Both the position numbers and the translations under genes were made by a program. The notes under the pieces are model-generated. The model had not been told where the DNA came from. It was given only the letters and a program-made list of their open reading frames with translations, and searched no databases. Shown one piece after another: positions 33,371 through 40,930 of a stretch of 52,464 nucleotides of DNA (position 1 is its first letter; each line of letters opens with the position of its first letter). The stretch is taken from positions 1-52,464 of the forward strand of contig NZ_BMBS01000010.1 in NCBI RefSeq assembly GCF_014634805.1. The letters are read 5' to 3'. The stretch is from Leuconostoc falkenbergense (GTDB lineage: Bacteria; Bacillota; Bacilli; Lactobacillales; Lactobacillaceae).

Positions 33371-33634
33371 ATGTTAATCTTTTGTGCATGTTTATTGGCG
33401 ATGTTCTTGTTCTGGTTGCTTGGAAACATCCTTGACACCTTCCTGTATTTAGGAATCTTATTTGTTGATCACTTGATTTCATATTGGTACTTTTATTTAC
33501 CACTTATTATTTTGATAAGTCTAGCTATTGCTTTTGGCATCAAAAGTGTCTTAGCGATGCTGGTGCTAATTATTCTCATTCTTTCACTTGTATTAGCACT
33601 AATGATATATTGGCCGCGTCATCACAATTCATAA
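33371..33634 (+). CDS. Small polytopic membrane protein, copy 2
   Basis: This 87-residue paralogue of the protein at 24761 has about 12 substitutions, mostly in the first half, and the identical tail YWPRHHNS. TAGGAGGATACAATC precedes the ATG. The reading frame is intact although the genes before it in this copy are broken. There is no clear promoter of its own. Confidence 0.6.
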   Translation: MLIFCACLLAMFLFWLLGNILDTFLYLGILFVDHLISYWYFYLPLIILISLAIAFGIKSVLAMLVLIILILSLVLALMIYWPRHHNS

Positions 33635-33641
33635 CAAAATA

Positions 33642-33667
33642 AAAAGCCCTGAATAATCAGAGCTTTT
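33642..33667 (+). terminator. Terminator after membrane-protein copy 2
   Basis: AAAAGC-c-CTGA-ataa-TCAG-a-GCTTTT, a better-paired version of the hairpin at 25032-25057. Confidence 0.68.
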
Positions 33668-33754
33668 ACCGAACTATAACATTTGGTACCCAATGGTTAA
33701 GCGCGTTGTAAATGCCACTGGTATCATTTACGCCTATCATTATAGCATGAATTC

Positions 33755-34075
33755 TTAGTCTTCATGAAAGCGCTTTTTTAATTTGGTTTCACCTTGAACA
33801 ATTAGTTCGTCGACATCTAAATGATATTTATCACTCAAAATCAAAACCTGGTCTAAAACATCGGCTAATTCTTCTTTGAGATGCTCATTAAGCTCCGTAG
33901 GTGTTTGTGATGTTTCACCGGGATGATCACGCCCCAGTTCAATGGCTCGCACTGTTTGTGCCAGCTCACCAACTTCTTCCATCAAAAAATTGAGTCGGAT
34001 AAAGGGTGAATACTGATACCATTCACGTTGTTTATAAAAATTTATTAGCCATTGTCTATGTTCATCAATTATCAT
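33755..34075 (-). CDS. MazG-like nucleotide pyrophosphohydrolase
   Basis: The protein has 106 residues, single-domain all-alpha NTP-PPase type. It shows the metal-binding pattern MEEVGELAQ (about 32-40) and the second motif EELADVLDQVLIL (about 68-80). Such enzymes hydrolyse (d)NTPs, often damaged or excess ones, which makes sense beside an error-prone polymerase. It is last of a four-gene group after the polymerase, YolD-like and small unknown genes. AAGGGGGTTACAA precedes the ATG. Confidence 0.85.
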   Translation of the reverse strand: MIIDEHRQWLINFYKQREWYQYSPFIRLNFLMEEVGELAQTVRAIELGRDHPGETSQTPTELNEHLKEELADVLDQVLILSDKYHLDVDELIVQGETKLKKRFHED

Positions 34076-34091
34076 TTGTAACCCCCTTTGT

Positions 34092-34346
34092 TTAAATATT
34101 AGTGTTAACTGTTAAGCCCGTTTCTTTGCGTATTTTAGCAATGATTTCAGGTATCTGTTCTCTGTACTCACTGTCTAAGCGAGCAATTTGTTGTGAGTGT
34201 GTTGCTTTGCCAATTTTATAGTATTCAAAGAAAATATTGACCTTCTTTGAGTATATCTGATCGACCACCCTTACTTCATAGATTGTGTTAGGTTGCTTAG
34301 CAAACATTTTTTTAATATCAACAATGACTGCATCAATTTGATTCAT
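34092..34346 (-). CDS. Small protein of the SOS polymerase operon, unknown function
   Basis: The protein has 84 residues, basic and soluble, with VDQIYSKKVNIFFEYYKIGK in the middle. It overlaps the YolD-like gene as ATGA, so it is translationally coupled. No family is recognised; its constant company with the polymerase and YolD genes here suggests a function in mutagenic repair or its control. Confidence 0.62.
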   Translation of the reverse strand: MNQIDAVIVDIKKMFAKQPNTIYEVRVVDQIYSKKVNIFFEYYKIGKATHSQQIARLDSEYREQIPEIIAKIRKETGLTVNTNI

Positions 34347-34711
34347 TCTTCTTTCACCACCGCTCTAATATTTTCAAATGCAATATAGGACTCATTAATA
34401 TACACCCCTAAATCAGAAAAGCCATCGACCAAACCTGTTAGGTTAGGTACTAAGTGACCGTCCGTGTCCTCAATATTTTGTTGTACAGTCACAAATTCAT
34501 AATTCGCTGAGGCATGACGCAAGATATTTTGACAAGCCGTTAAGGACATCATTGGTAATTTAACAGGAACTGCATTTTTTGCTTGTGCTTCACGTTTTAA
34601 AGCTGAGGTATGGTCTGAGAGAAAATAGCCATTCCACTTCACCTTACCACGCTCGCGATAGTCGTTTTGAAAGTAATTGTTAATCATCTTACTAAATTCT
34701 GCATCACTCAT
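34343..34711 (-). CDS. YolD-like protein
   Basis: The protein has 122 residues from the ATG at 34711, which has AGGAGGTAACAGCT in front; a longer in-frame start at 34750 would lie well inside the polymerase gene. The sequence RERGKVKWNGYFLSDHTSAL fits the YolD-like family, small proteins paired with plasmid and phage Y-family polymerases and thought to play the part of UmuD. It overlaps the polymerase gene by 8 bases. Confidence 0.75.
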   Translation of the reverse strand: MSDAEFSKMINNYFQNDYRERGKVKWNGYFLSDHTSALKREAQAKNAVPVKLPMMSLTACQNILRHASANYEFVTVQQNIEDTDGHLVPNLTGLVDGFSDLGVYINESYIAFENIRAVVKEE

Positions 34712-36026
34712 AGCTGTTACCTCCGTTATGACCACCAACCAGGCTGGCACGGTTAATCGCCGTACCGCCTTTTTCTTTGGACATTGCCCGCATCAGGGCT
34801 GTGGTGCCAAACCGTTTTCGAATTTCATCAACAACTTGATCAATCTTGTTGTATTTAATTGATTTTTCTGGTTGCTCAAAGAGGTCAAGTTGCACGCCAG
34901 TGTCCTCAATTAAGCCGCCATAATCAATCCCAATATTACGAATCACTTCACCATGCCAATGCTTTTCAAACAAAGCCACCATAATTGCCATTAGTTTGCG
35001 GGTATCATTAGTGGGATCAATTCTTTGTTGTTTTCTAAAACCATGAGACCCTTGGCGTTCGCTTTCTGCAAAGGAATAACCAATAAAAAGACTGACTAAA
35101 CAAGTTTGTTTCTTGTGTGCTCTAATTCTGGTCGCCACTTGATCTGCCATTTCACGGACAACAATTTCAATTTCTTCTTTTCGTTTATAGTCACGTGGTA
35201 AGACCTGAGAATTACCGTATGATTTGCTTTTAGGAACGACCACCTCAGTCATATCTGTACGATCAATGCCCCAAGATAAGGCAAATAATTGCTCACCCAC
35301 TAACCCCATCTTTGCTCTAAATAGATACGGATCCTGATGCGCTAAGTCGTACATTGAATGGATACCCATCACTTCAAGTTTGTGTGCCGTACGGGAGCCA
35401 ATACTCCAGACATCATCAAGTTTCGTAATGGGCCATAATTTTGTCGGCACATCCTCATAGTGCCAAACACCCGTCAGGTTTCTAGTGTGCTTTGCTTCAA
35501 TGTCTAAGGCTATTTTAGCGAGCACAGGCGTGTCACCAATACCGACCGTTAAATAGACACCCGTTTCTGCTCTAACTTGCTTTTGAATTTTAAAAGCTAC
35601 TTCCTCAGGAGTTTTACCAAACAACCGCCAAGAGTGGGTTACGTCTAAAATAGACTCATCAATCGAGTACGGCAGCAAGTTAATATCATCGGTGTATTGA
35701 CGATAGATATTATTGATTTTTAGGTTTTCAGCAATATAATTATTCATCCTAGGGTGTGCGATAAACAAGTCATGCACATCAGGTAAATCACGTTGACGCA
35801 TCACGTTACTAATGCCTAAGTCCTTTTTAGCTGTTGGTGAGGCCGCTAGGACTAAACCACCATTCGTGTTTGCTTGTTCAGACATCACGACTAAATCGCC
35901 CTTTAATGGATTAAAGCCTCGCTCAACATTTTCAACACTGGCGTAGAAACTTTTTGAATCAATTAAAAAAAACACGCCACGCTTTTCTTTGCTATAATCA
36001 TATTCAGTTGTGATTGCGTTTTCCAT
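34704..36026 (-). CDS. umuC: Y-family DNA polymerase (UmuC/UvrX/ImpB type)
   Basis: The translesion polymerase has 440 residues from the ATG at 36026 (preceded by GGAGGTTGCTG). Catalytic motifs are FFLIDSKSFYASVE (about 19-32), whose Asp binds metal and whose FYASVE is the Y-family signature, and LLPYSIDESILDV (about 116-128), with the paired Asp-Glu. The DNA-binding region includes the helix-hairpin-helix DDVWSIGSRTAHKLEVMGI. It copies past damaged bases and raises mutation rate. The promoter contains a perfect LexA box, so induction by DNA damage, possibly also by single-stranded DNA entry, is expected. Confidence 0.92.
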   Translation of the reverse strand: MENAITTEYDYSKEKRGVFFLIDSKSFYASVENVERGFNPLKGDLVVMSEQANTNGGLVLAASPTAKKDLGISNVMRQRDLPDVHDLFIAHPRMNNYIAENLKINNIYRQYTDDINLLPYSIDESILDVTHSWRLFGKTPEEVAFKIQKQVRAETGVYLTVGIGDTPVLAKIALDIEAKHTRNLTGVWHYEDVPTKLWPITKLDDVWSIGSRTAHKLEVMGIHSMYDLAHQDPYLFRAKMGLVGEQLFALSWGIDRTDMTEVVVPKSKSYGNSQVLPRDYKRKEEIEIVVREMADQVATRIRAHKKQTCLVSLFIGYSFAESERQGSHGFRKQQRIDPTNDTRKLMAIMVALFEKHWHGEVIRNIGIDYGGLIEDTGVQLDLFEQPEKSIKYNKIDQVVDEIRKRFGTTALMRAMSKEKGGTAINRASLVGGHNGGNSYE

Positions 36027-36058
36027 CAGCAACCTCCAAAAACAATTGTGTATAATTC

Positions 36059-36087
36059 ATTATACGAACAAGCGTTCGATTAAGCAA
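36059..36087 (-). promoter_or_regulatory. SOS promoter with LexA box of the polymerase operon
   Basis: Minus strand: TTGCTT (36082-36087), 17 bp, perfect TATAAT (36059-36064). The spacer contains the perfect Gram-positive LexA/DinR box CGAAC-AAGC-GTTCG at 36065-36078. Confidence 0.9.
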
Positions 36088-36105
36088 GCGAACAAAACAT
36101 TAAAT

Positions 36106-36135
36106 TTGTGACAAAAGAAAAAGCTATGCTATAAT
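36106..36135 (+). promoter_or_regulatory. Promoter of the antitoxin RNA
   Basis: An extended -10 TGCTATAAT (36127-36135) has a -35-like TTGTGA (36106-36111) 18 bp upstream. It points toward the convergent toxin gene. Confidence 0.7.
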
Positions 36136-36141
36136 AAAGAC

Positions 36142-36257
36142 ATAGAAAAGAGCCGTAGCGCTAACTACGACTCCTAGCAAACCCGTATCGACGGTGGCTA
36201 AGTTAATAATTCATCTAATGATCATCAGCCCAGCTAAAGCAAGATGATCATTTTTTA
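36142..36257 (+). ncRNA. Antisense antitoxin RNA of a type I toxin-antitoxin locus
   Basis: A transcript of about 115 bases is predicted from the promoter at 36106-36135 to the terminator AATGATCATC / GATGATCATT plus six T (36217-36257). It contains a second hairpin (CGTAG/CTACG). It converges on and overlaps the 3' end of the toxin mRNA, the arrangement of txpA/ratA and of fst-type par loci. The exact 5' end is inferred. Confidence 0.7.
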
Positions 36258-36352
36258 TTGCTGCTTTTTATCAGCTCAACAACTAATCCAACCAGCATCA
36301 AGACAAATGTCCCAAAACCAATCATTAGCTGTAAAGTATCCGAAACGGACAC
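36248..36352 (-). CDS. Hol-Tox/TxpA-like type I membrane toxin (GTG start)
   Basis: The 34-residue peptide begins MSVSDTLQLMIGFG, has one membrane helix (about 8-28) and a basic SSNKK tail, the pattern of the small holin-like toxins of lactobacilli (Hol-Tox) and of TxpA. The GTG start follows AAAGGAGATGCCTA. It probably damages the membrane when the antisense RNA is lost, stabilising the plasmid. The last codons lie in the stem of the antitoxin terminator. A 25-codon ORF upstream ends in TAGTG overlapping this start, which hints at translational coupling. An extended -10 (TGTTATACT) on the minus strand at 36451-36459 is a candidate promoter. Confidence 0.78.
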   Translation of the reverse strand: MSVSDTLQLMIGFGTFVLMLVGLVVELIKSSNKK

Positions 36353-36429
36353 TAGGCATCTCCTTTCCTAGAATCTGGGTTTACAGTTTTAACACCATAA
36401 GCACCACCTCCACTCAGGATAGCCACCAT
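36352..36429 (-). CDS. Possible 25-codon leader peptide of the toxin mRNA
   Basis: The ATG at 36429 opens an ORF (MVAILSGGGAYG and on) whose TAG stop shares a G with the toxin GTG. The toxin ribosome-binding site lies inside it. Translation of the leader would open or restart ribosomes at the toxin. Its own ribosome-binding site is weak, so it may be only a chance ORF. Confidence 0.4.
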   Translation of the reverse strand: MVAILSGGGAYGVKTVNPDSRKGDA

Positions 36430-36494
36430 CTTAACTTGTTTGCTGTAATTAGTATAACATACGTCAAAACAGCAATTGGTCTAAAACACAGTCG

Positions 36495-36579
36495 CTTGTG
36501 AAATACATCAAACATGTGTGTTTGTGAAATAAAAAAATCTGCATTATGGGCAGCTTGTGAATTTTGCTATTTCACAAAC
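36495..36579. repeat. TTGTGAA repeats beside the recombinase gene
   Basis: CTTGTGAAATA (36495), GTTTGTGAAATA (36520-36531), GCTTGTGAAT (36553) and, inverted, TATTTCACAAAC (36568-36579) occur within 85 bp. The second and fourth form a perfect 12-bp inverted repeat. They are candidate accessory binding sites for the recombinase, or operators. Confidence 0.6.
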
Positions 36580-36604
36580 AAAAAACAGGTTCAAGAAAGC
36601 CTGT
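36579..36604 (-). terminator. Terminator downstream of the recombinase gene
   Basis: On the minus strand ACAGG pairs with CCTGT, followed by six T. It lies 126 bases beyond the recombinase stop. Confidence 0.5.
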
Positions 36605-36679
36605 CCCTACGCTACTTTGTATAGCAGCGATTATGTTAACGTTAGTTGGTATAGATCTTTTTGTCTTTTGATGATTAAT

Positions 36680-36723
36680 CCAACCAACTGAACAAAATAG
36701 TCCAATTTATTAACTTATGAGCA
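36680..36723 (-). repeat. dif-like site, left end of the defence island
   Basis: Read on the minus strand, a stretch of about 44 bases matches 47365-47410 (27 of the first 30 bases identical). Its core AATTGGAC-TATTTT-GTTCAGTT consists of two imperfect inverted arms around a 6-bp centre, the layout of tyrosine-recombinase crossover sites. It lies 6 bases beyond the recombinase stop. Confidence 0.6.
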
Positions 36724-36729
36724 GAACCA

Positions 36730-37320
36730 TTATCCAAAGTCAATTTGATCGAGAATCGTCTCTCGACTTGCTTGATCCAAGCCAAGATAGGCTAGAGTCA
36801 TAGCTTCACTAGAATGATTCAGTAAGTGCATGACTAGACCAATGTTGTAATTCGACTGCGTATACACGCGATAAGCACCTGTTTTACGCATGGTATGTGT
36901 GCCTAGATAGTTGATGCTTAATAGCTCCCCCACGCGCGCCATTACCTTGTAAAACTGTTTCTCAGTAATATGTCGATCTGAATGTGCCGTTGAAGGAAAT
37001 AACCAGTCAGAAATGATGTTTTCTTGGAGCAGCCAATCATGATATTGTAGCAAGTCTTGTTGGACAGGCTTTAAATATAAGGTGTTTGCTTTGCCTGTCT
37101 TTTTATCATGAATAAAGGCCGTATTTTTAACAGTTCCATCGGGATTATAGACATCTGATTTTTTTAACGTCATGACATCACTCACCCGTAGTAGAGTGGC
37201 TTTTCCAACTTGGAAGATGGTGTAGTTTCGACGACCAGCGCGAAAACTATCTAATAAGGTGTCCTGTACCATCTTTAATACGTTTGAGTCTTTAATTGGC
37301 AGTACAATCTGTTGAGACAT
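36730..37320 (-). CDS. Compact tyrosine recombinase (FimB/integrase catalytic domain)
   Basis: The protein has 196 residues from the ATG at 37320 (GGAGG six bases before; another ATG one codon earlier is too close). It consists of little more than the catalytic domain: Arg45 in LLRVSD, HTMR (142-145), His169 in LLNHSS and the nucleophile Tyr178 in LAYLGL. All key residues are present. The size is that of FimB/FimE-type recombinases and of the short recombinases common on lactic acid bacterial plasmids. A dif-like site follows its stop and an inverted partner lies 10.6 kb away. Roles in dimer resolution, inversion or cassette capture are all possible. Confidence 0.88.
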   Translation of the reverse strand: MSQQIVLPIKDSNVLKMVQDTLLDSFRAGRRNYTIFQVGKATLLRVSDVMTLKKSDVYNPDGTVKNTAFIHDKKTGKANTLYLKPVQQDLLQYHDWLLQENIISDWLFPSTAHSDRHITEKQFYKVMARVGELLSINYLGTHTMRKTGAYRVYTQSNYNIGLVMHLLNHSSEAMTLAYLGLDQASRETILDQIDFG

Positions 37321-37338
37321 CATATACCTCCCCGTTAA

Positions 37339-38175
37339 TTAAATTTTGTCTATTTGATTGATATCAGACGGATCGTATGTTGTTGTACCATTTGGCTCAT
37401 ACTCAGTAACTAATACATCTTCTTCGTTTAATATTTTGATATCTTGTTCGAAATCTTGTTGCGTATAATTGACGGATTTACCCAACTCATCTTTCAGTTT
37501 GTTAGCCATTGGTTTTAATGACAGATAGTTCATGCTTCCTGATAAAACTCCCCCTACGACTGGAATAACTTTGGATACTCCCTTAGCAAAAGTTGCTTTC
37601 GTTAATTTTGTTCCAAATATAGCCAGTACCTTTTTCAATATTGTAAAGTAAAGATGCTTAGTTAACGTTTTATTAGGAAGCTGTTTTAGTGCTTGTAAGG
37701 CTAATTTATTAGATAAAATACGAATAGTTGATCCAGCGGAACTCACACCAAACATGATACCTAAGTAAAGAATTAGCGTGTTTTTTGCATCTTCCGTTAA
37801 TTCATCTTGGTTATCCCAAATATTCTGATATCCATAAACGTATGATATTTCTTGAGCTAGTTTTAAAGAGTATCCGTAAAACTGAGCCATATCAGCAGGA
37901 ATGGTTGCTGCAATAGCTACGCCACCTGGTAACCCACTTGCAAATGATATTGATGAGGATTTCAATACATTTGAATTGATAACGTTACTAGCAATACGAT
38001 CGAGTTCTTCTTTTGAAAAAAAAGCCTGGGGACCTTCCTTGAATAACTTTGGCATATCATCTATTTTGTTACTAAATGTTTTAGTTAAAAAATCAGAGCG
38101 ATCTACTTTGATAAAAGGTAATTTCAAAGATTCGTTGATTACATTTAATGCTACGCTTTCCTTATTTATTGCCAT
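37339..38175 (-). CDS. EcsC-like protein
   Basis: The protein has 278 residues with an amphipathic helical middle. The stretch ASGLPGGVAIAATIPADMAQ (about 79-98) followed by KLAQEISYVYGY resembles the EcsC family, and two Gly/Ala-rich hydrophobic segments (about 145-160 and 195-212) suggest membrane association. EcsC relatives occur in many mobile and defence loci without a defined biochemical role. It sits between the recombinase and the type III restriction operon. Its ribosome-binding site is weak (AGATTAGG). Confidence 0.6.
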   Translation of the reverse strand: MAINKESVALNVINESLKLPFIKVDRSDFLTKTFSNKIDDMPKLFKEGPQAFFSKEELDRIASNVINSNVLKSSSISFASGLPGGVAIAATIPADMAQFYGYSLKLAQEISYVYGYQNIWDNQDELTEDAKNTLILYLGIMFGVSSAGSTIRILSNKLALQALKQLPNKTLTKHLYFTILKKVLAIFGTKLTKATFAKGVSKVIPVVGGVLSGSMNYLSLKPMANKLKDELGKSVNYTQQDFEQDIKILNEEDVLVTEYEPNGTTTYDPSDINQIDKI

Positions 38176-38229
38176 TTTTTATACCTAATCTCTTATAGTT
38201 TTTATGGGTTATTATACCATATAAAATTA

Positions 38230-38274
38230 AAAACAGCCCCTTATATCTACTGGTTAGATATAAGGGGCTGTTTT
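38230..38274. terminator. Bidirectional terminator between restriction operon and EcsC-like gene
   Basis: A 20-bp perfect stem (AAAACAGCCCCTTATATCTA and its complement) with a 5-base loop and A/T runs on both sides. Confidence 0.93.
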
Positions 38275-38317
38275 AATAGGTTTTGTTAGGGGCGATAATT
38301 TAGTTATAGACCCTGTT

Positions 38318-40930
38318 TTAGAAAGCTATATTTTGAATTTTGTTTCGTACCTGACGGGCATCACCCGCAACATAGAATTTAACACCATACAACTTTACCT
38401 TATCATTTTCGCCAATAACATCGACACTCTCAGGCGAAATACTCGTTAACAAGTCCTCTTTCCACTGATCTTGAATAAGATACGGATCTCCTTTGGGTTC
38501 GATATAAATCTGATAAATATAAAATTCATTAGCCAAGTACAACACAAAGTCTGGTAAAAAACCAGCATAATGAGTGATATCTCCTGCAAATTCATGCAAT
38601 TTTACCTTAGTATTACGCTCATCACTCCGGATGAGGTACACATCTTTATATTTACTTTGTAATTTTTCTACATATCCGTGGATTAATTCAATTAAACTGC
38701 GTTCCAATTTATCGACAATAGCCTCGTTATAGACAAACCAAGGTGCCTTTTTATAGTCATAAGTTTGAATTAACCCATGAACACCAGCATCAGAATAGTT
38801 CACGGGAACACGCTTCTGATAATCCTGAACGGCATCTTTAATTGGCAACCCAATAAACTTATTGGTTCCGCGTTGGCGCCTATAGTTCATGATTAACATG
38901 CGCTGAATATAGGCTAGATATTTTTCAACGACTAATAGCTGTGTTTCTCGACTAAGCACTGCATCTGAACCCGTCGATACCGTTGCTTGGATTTCTTTTA
39001 TTTGCCCCAACCACTGTGCCTCGTACATAAATTCCGAGATAGAATTTAGCGTCGGCATATATTTTTTCATGGTATTGAATCTGAAGAAAGGATTCCGTGC
39101 CAATGCTTTTTTGACGAGGGCATCATCAATCTTTACCAGTCGTGTCTCATTCATACCAGCAACATTTTGTGTATCAAAGGCAGTTGCTTCTAGGGTTGCC
39201 GTCTCAATATTGACGGTAGGTAGTTCCGCAACGGGAACACCGTATTTTGCCAACCCATTGTATTCACTCTCAGGGACATCTTCGACGTCATTGTAATACA
39301 GCTTGCCATATTGATAGACATCGGAACGCTTAAATGACGCTTTAACTGTCGTGGTTAAAATATCAAAGTCTTTATCATCTTCAACTTGGAGCTGCATTGC
39401 TTCAAAAGATTTTGTCAGATTATCAATATATTTTTTATCATTAATCGTGTGATAATGTAAGGACTCTAATATCTGTAATTCTGGCGTGCTATGGTCAAAC
39501 CGTCGCGTAAACGATGTTGCCTCTTCATAGACAAAGGGATTGTAGCGCGCACCACGACCAATTAATTGCGCCTCACTATTGGTTTGTGTTGACGTAATGG
39601 GTTGCTCCCCAATTCGGACAATATCATACAAATTTAAGACATCCCAACCTTCAGAAAGCTTTGCGACCGCGAAAATAGCTCTAGCGGGATTACTTGGTTC
39701 CTCTAAAGTATTCAACTTGTGAAATTTATCTAAGTCCTCTAAAATCCCCTTGTTACCTTTATCATTAACATCAATTATATTCGATTGGTTAAAATCACGT
39801 TGCAATTCGCGTACCAAACTCCCCATATCAATTGATTGATAATAAGCATAGGCTTGGCGCAAAGTAGATGATTGTGTGGTGTTCAATTGTGTTGCAATAA
39901 ATTGTCCTAAATCTTCAACAGTCAGCTGGCCGATGATTGTCAAAAATTGACGGTAAAACGTATGTGAAACCTTAATTTTATTGGATTTAAATAAAATGAC
40001 TGGTTTAAAGTCTGGTACACCAGCCTGAATAGCCATCCGTTTGCGATATTGTGACAATAACACTGCAGTTAGCATTTTTTCATTATCATCAGAATTAGCT
40101 TGTAAACGGGCTATTTTCTTTGAGTAACCAGCATTTTGAAACTCTTTTAAATCATATTGAAAAATAACTTTATTTTGATATTTTTCGTAAATAAACTCGT
40201 TATTCAAATCAATCGTGGCTGTAAATTCTAACTGTCGATTGGCTTTATTAGCTTGTCGAATACGGTCTAAGACGTATTCCCACGCTTTATTTTTTTGATC
40301 TGCTTTGCTCTTTGTGCCGGCAGAAAAATGATGCGCTTCATCAGCTAGTATAATCAACTTCTGTTTCTCTAAATCAGCATAAGTTAAACCATTTTCGCGT
40401 GGTGTATTTAATTCATTTGCTAAAGTTTGGATCGTTGTGAGCCACAAGTAGATCACGCCTGGTTCACTATTTGTTGGAAATCGGGTGACTTCTCGCAATT
40501 CAATCGGCATCCCATCAATATTGAGTGGTTGTGAAAAGAGGTACTTTGGTGACTGAACATTCAGCATGTTTTCACGGGTTTTAGCAATCACCGCGTTTGT
40601 ATTAACGACAAACAGAAAATTTTGATAGCCAAATTCATGGTAAAAATACAGCATATCAGCTGCCATCACATCAGTTTTTCCCGAACCAGTGGCCATATGG
40701 AATAACAACTGATTAAAGCGACTAGCACCATTGACATCCTTTTGCGTGTAATTCAAGTTGTACAGTGATTGCTTTTGATAATCACGTAACTGATGTTTGA
40801 GATTGTGCTTAATGTAGTCCGGATAAACAAACGCATGTCTAGGTTCGTCGTTCTTTAAAAAGTCACTCGTATAGTCATTAATTTCATGAACAATAGGTAA
40901 GACAAGTTCTCGTGCTTTCTTTTTGGCCAT
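38318..40930 (-). CDS. res: Type III restriction enzyme, Res subunit
   Basis: The protein has 870 residues. SF2 helicase motifs: HMATGSGKTDVM (78-89, motif I), ILADEAHHF (194-202, DEAH), FTATIDL (motif III) and the SEGWDVLNL to IGRGARYNP region (motifs V and VI). A C-terminal PD-(D/E)xK nuclease segment, FLPDFVLYLANEF to IYIEPKG (about 790-815), looks complete. With Mod it cuts unmodified DNA at a distance from two convergent sites. Its ATG overlaps the mod stop as TAATG, so synthesis of the nuclease is coupled to that of the methylase. Length and motifs suggest a functional enzyme. Confidence 0.93.
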   Translation of the reverse strand: MAKKKARELVLPIVHEINDYTSDFLKNDEPRHAFVYPDYIKHNLKHQLRDYQKQSLYNLNYTQKDVNGASRFNQLLFHMATGSGKTDVMAADMLYFYHEFGYQNFLFVVNTNAVIAKTRENMLNVQSPKYLFSQPLNIDGMPIELREVTRFPTNSEPGVIYLWLTTIQTLANELNTPRENGLTYADLEKQKLIILADEAHHFSAGTKSKADQKNKAWEYVLDRIRQANKANRQLEFTATIDLNNEFIYEKYQNKVIFQYDLKEFQNAGYSKKIARLQANSDDNEKMLTAVLLSQYRKRMAIQAGVPDFKPVILFKSNKIKVSHTFYRQFLTIIGQLTVEDLGQFIATQLNTTQSSTLRQAYAYYQSIDMGSLVRELQRDFNQSNIIDVNDKGNKGILEDLDKFHKLNTLEEPSNPARAIFAVAKLSEGWDVLNLYDIVRIGEQPITSTQTNSEAQLIGRGARYNPFVYEEATSFTRRFDHSTPELQILESLHYHTINDKKYIDNLTKSFEAMQLQVEDDKDFDILTTTVKASFKRSDVYQYGKLYYNDVEDVPESEYNGLAKYGVPVAELPTVNIETATLEATAFDTQNVAGMNETRLVKIDDALVKKALARNPFFRFNTMKKYMPTLNSISEFMYEAQWLGQIKEIQATVSTGSDAVLSRETQLLVVEKYLAYIQRMLIMNYRRQRGTNKFIGLPIKDAVQDYQKRVPVNYSDAGVHGLIQTYDYKKAPWFVYNEAIVDKLERSLIELIHGYVEKLQSKYKDVYLIRSDERNTKVKLHEFAGDITHYAGFLPDFVLYLANEFYIYQIYIEPKGDPYLIQDQWKEDLLTSISPESVDVIGENDKVKLYGVKFYVAGDARQVRNKIQNIAF

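Noticed and set aside
36480..36580. TTGTGAA repeats as iterons of a replication origin
   Set aside because: Spacing is irregular, one copy is inverted, and there is no Rep gene in the window; recombinase or operator sites fit better.
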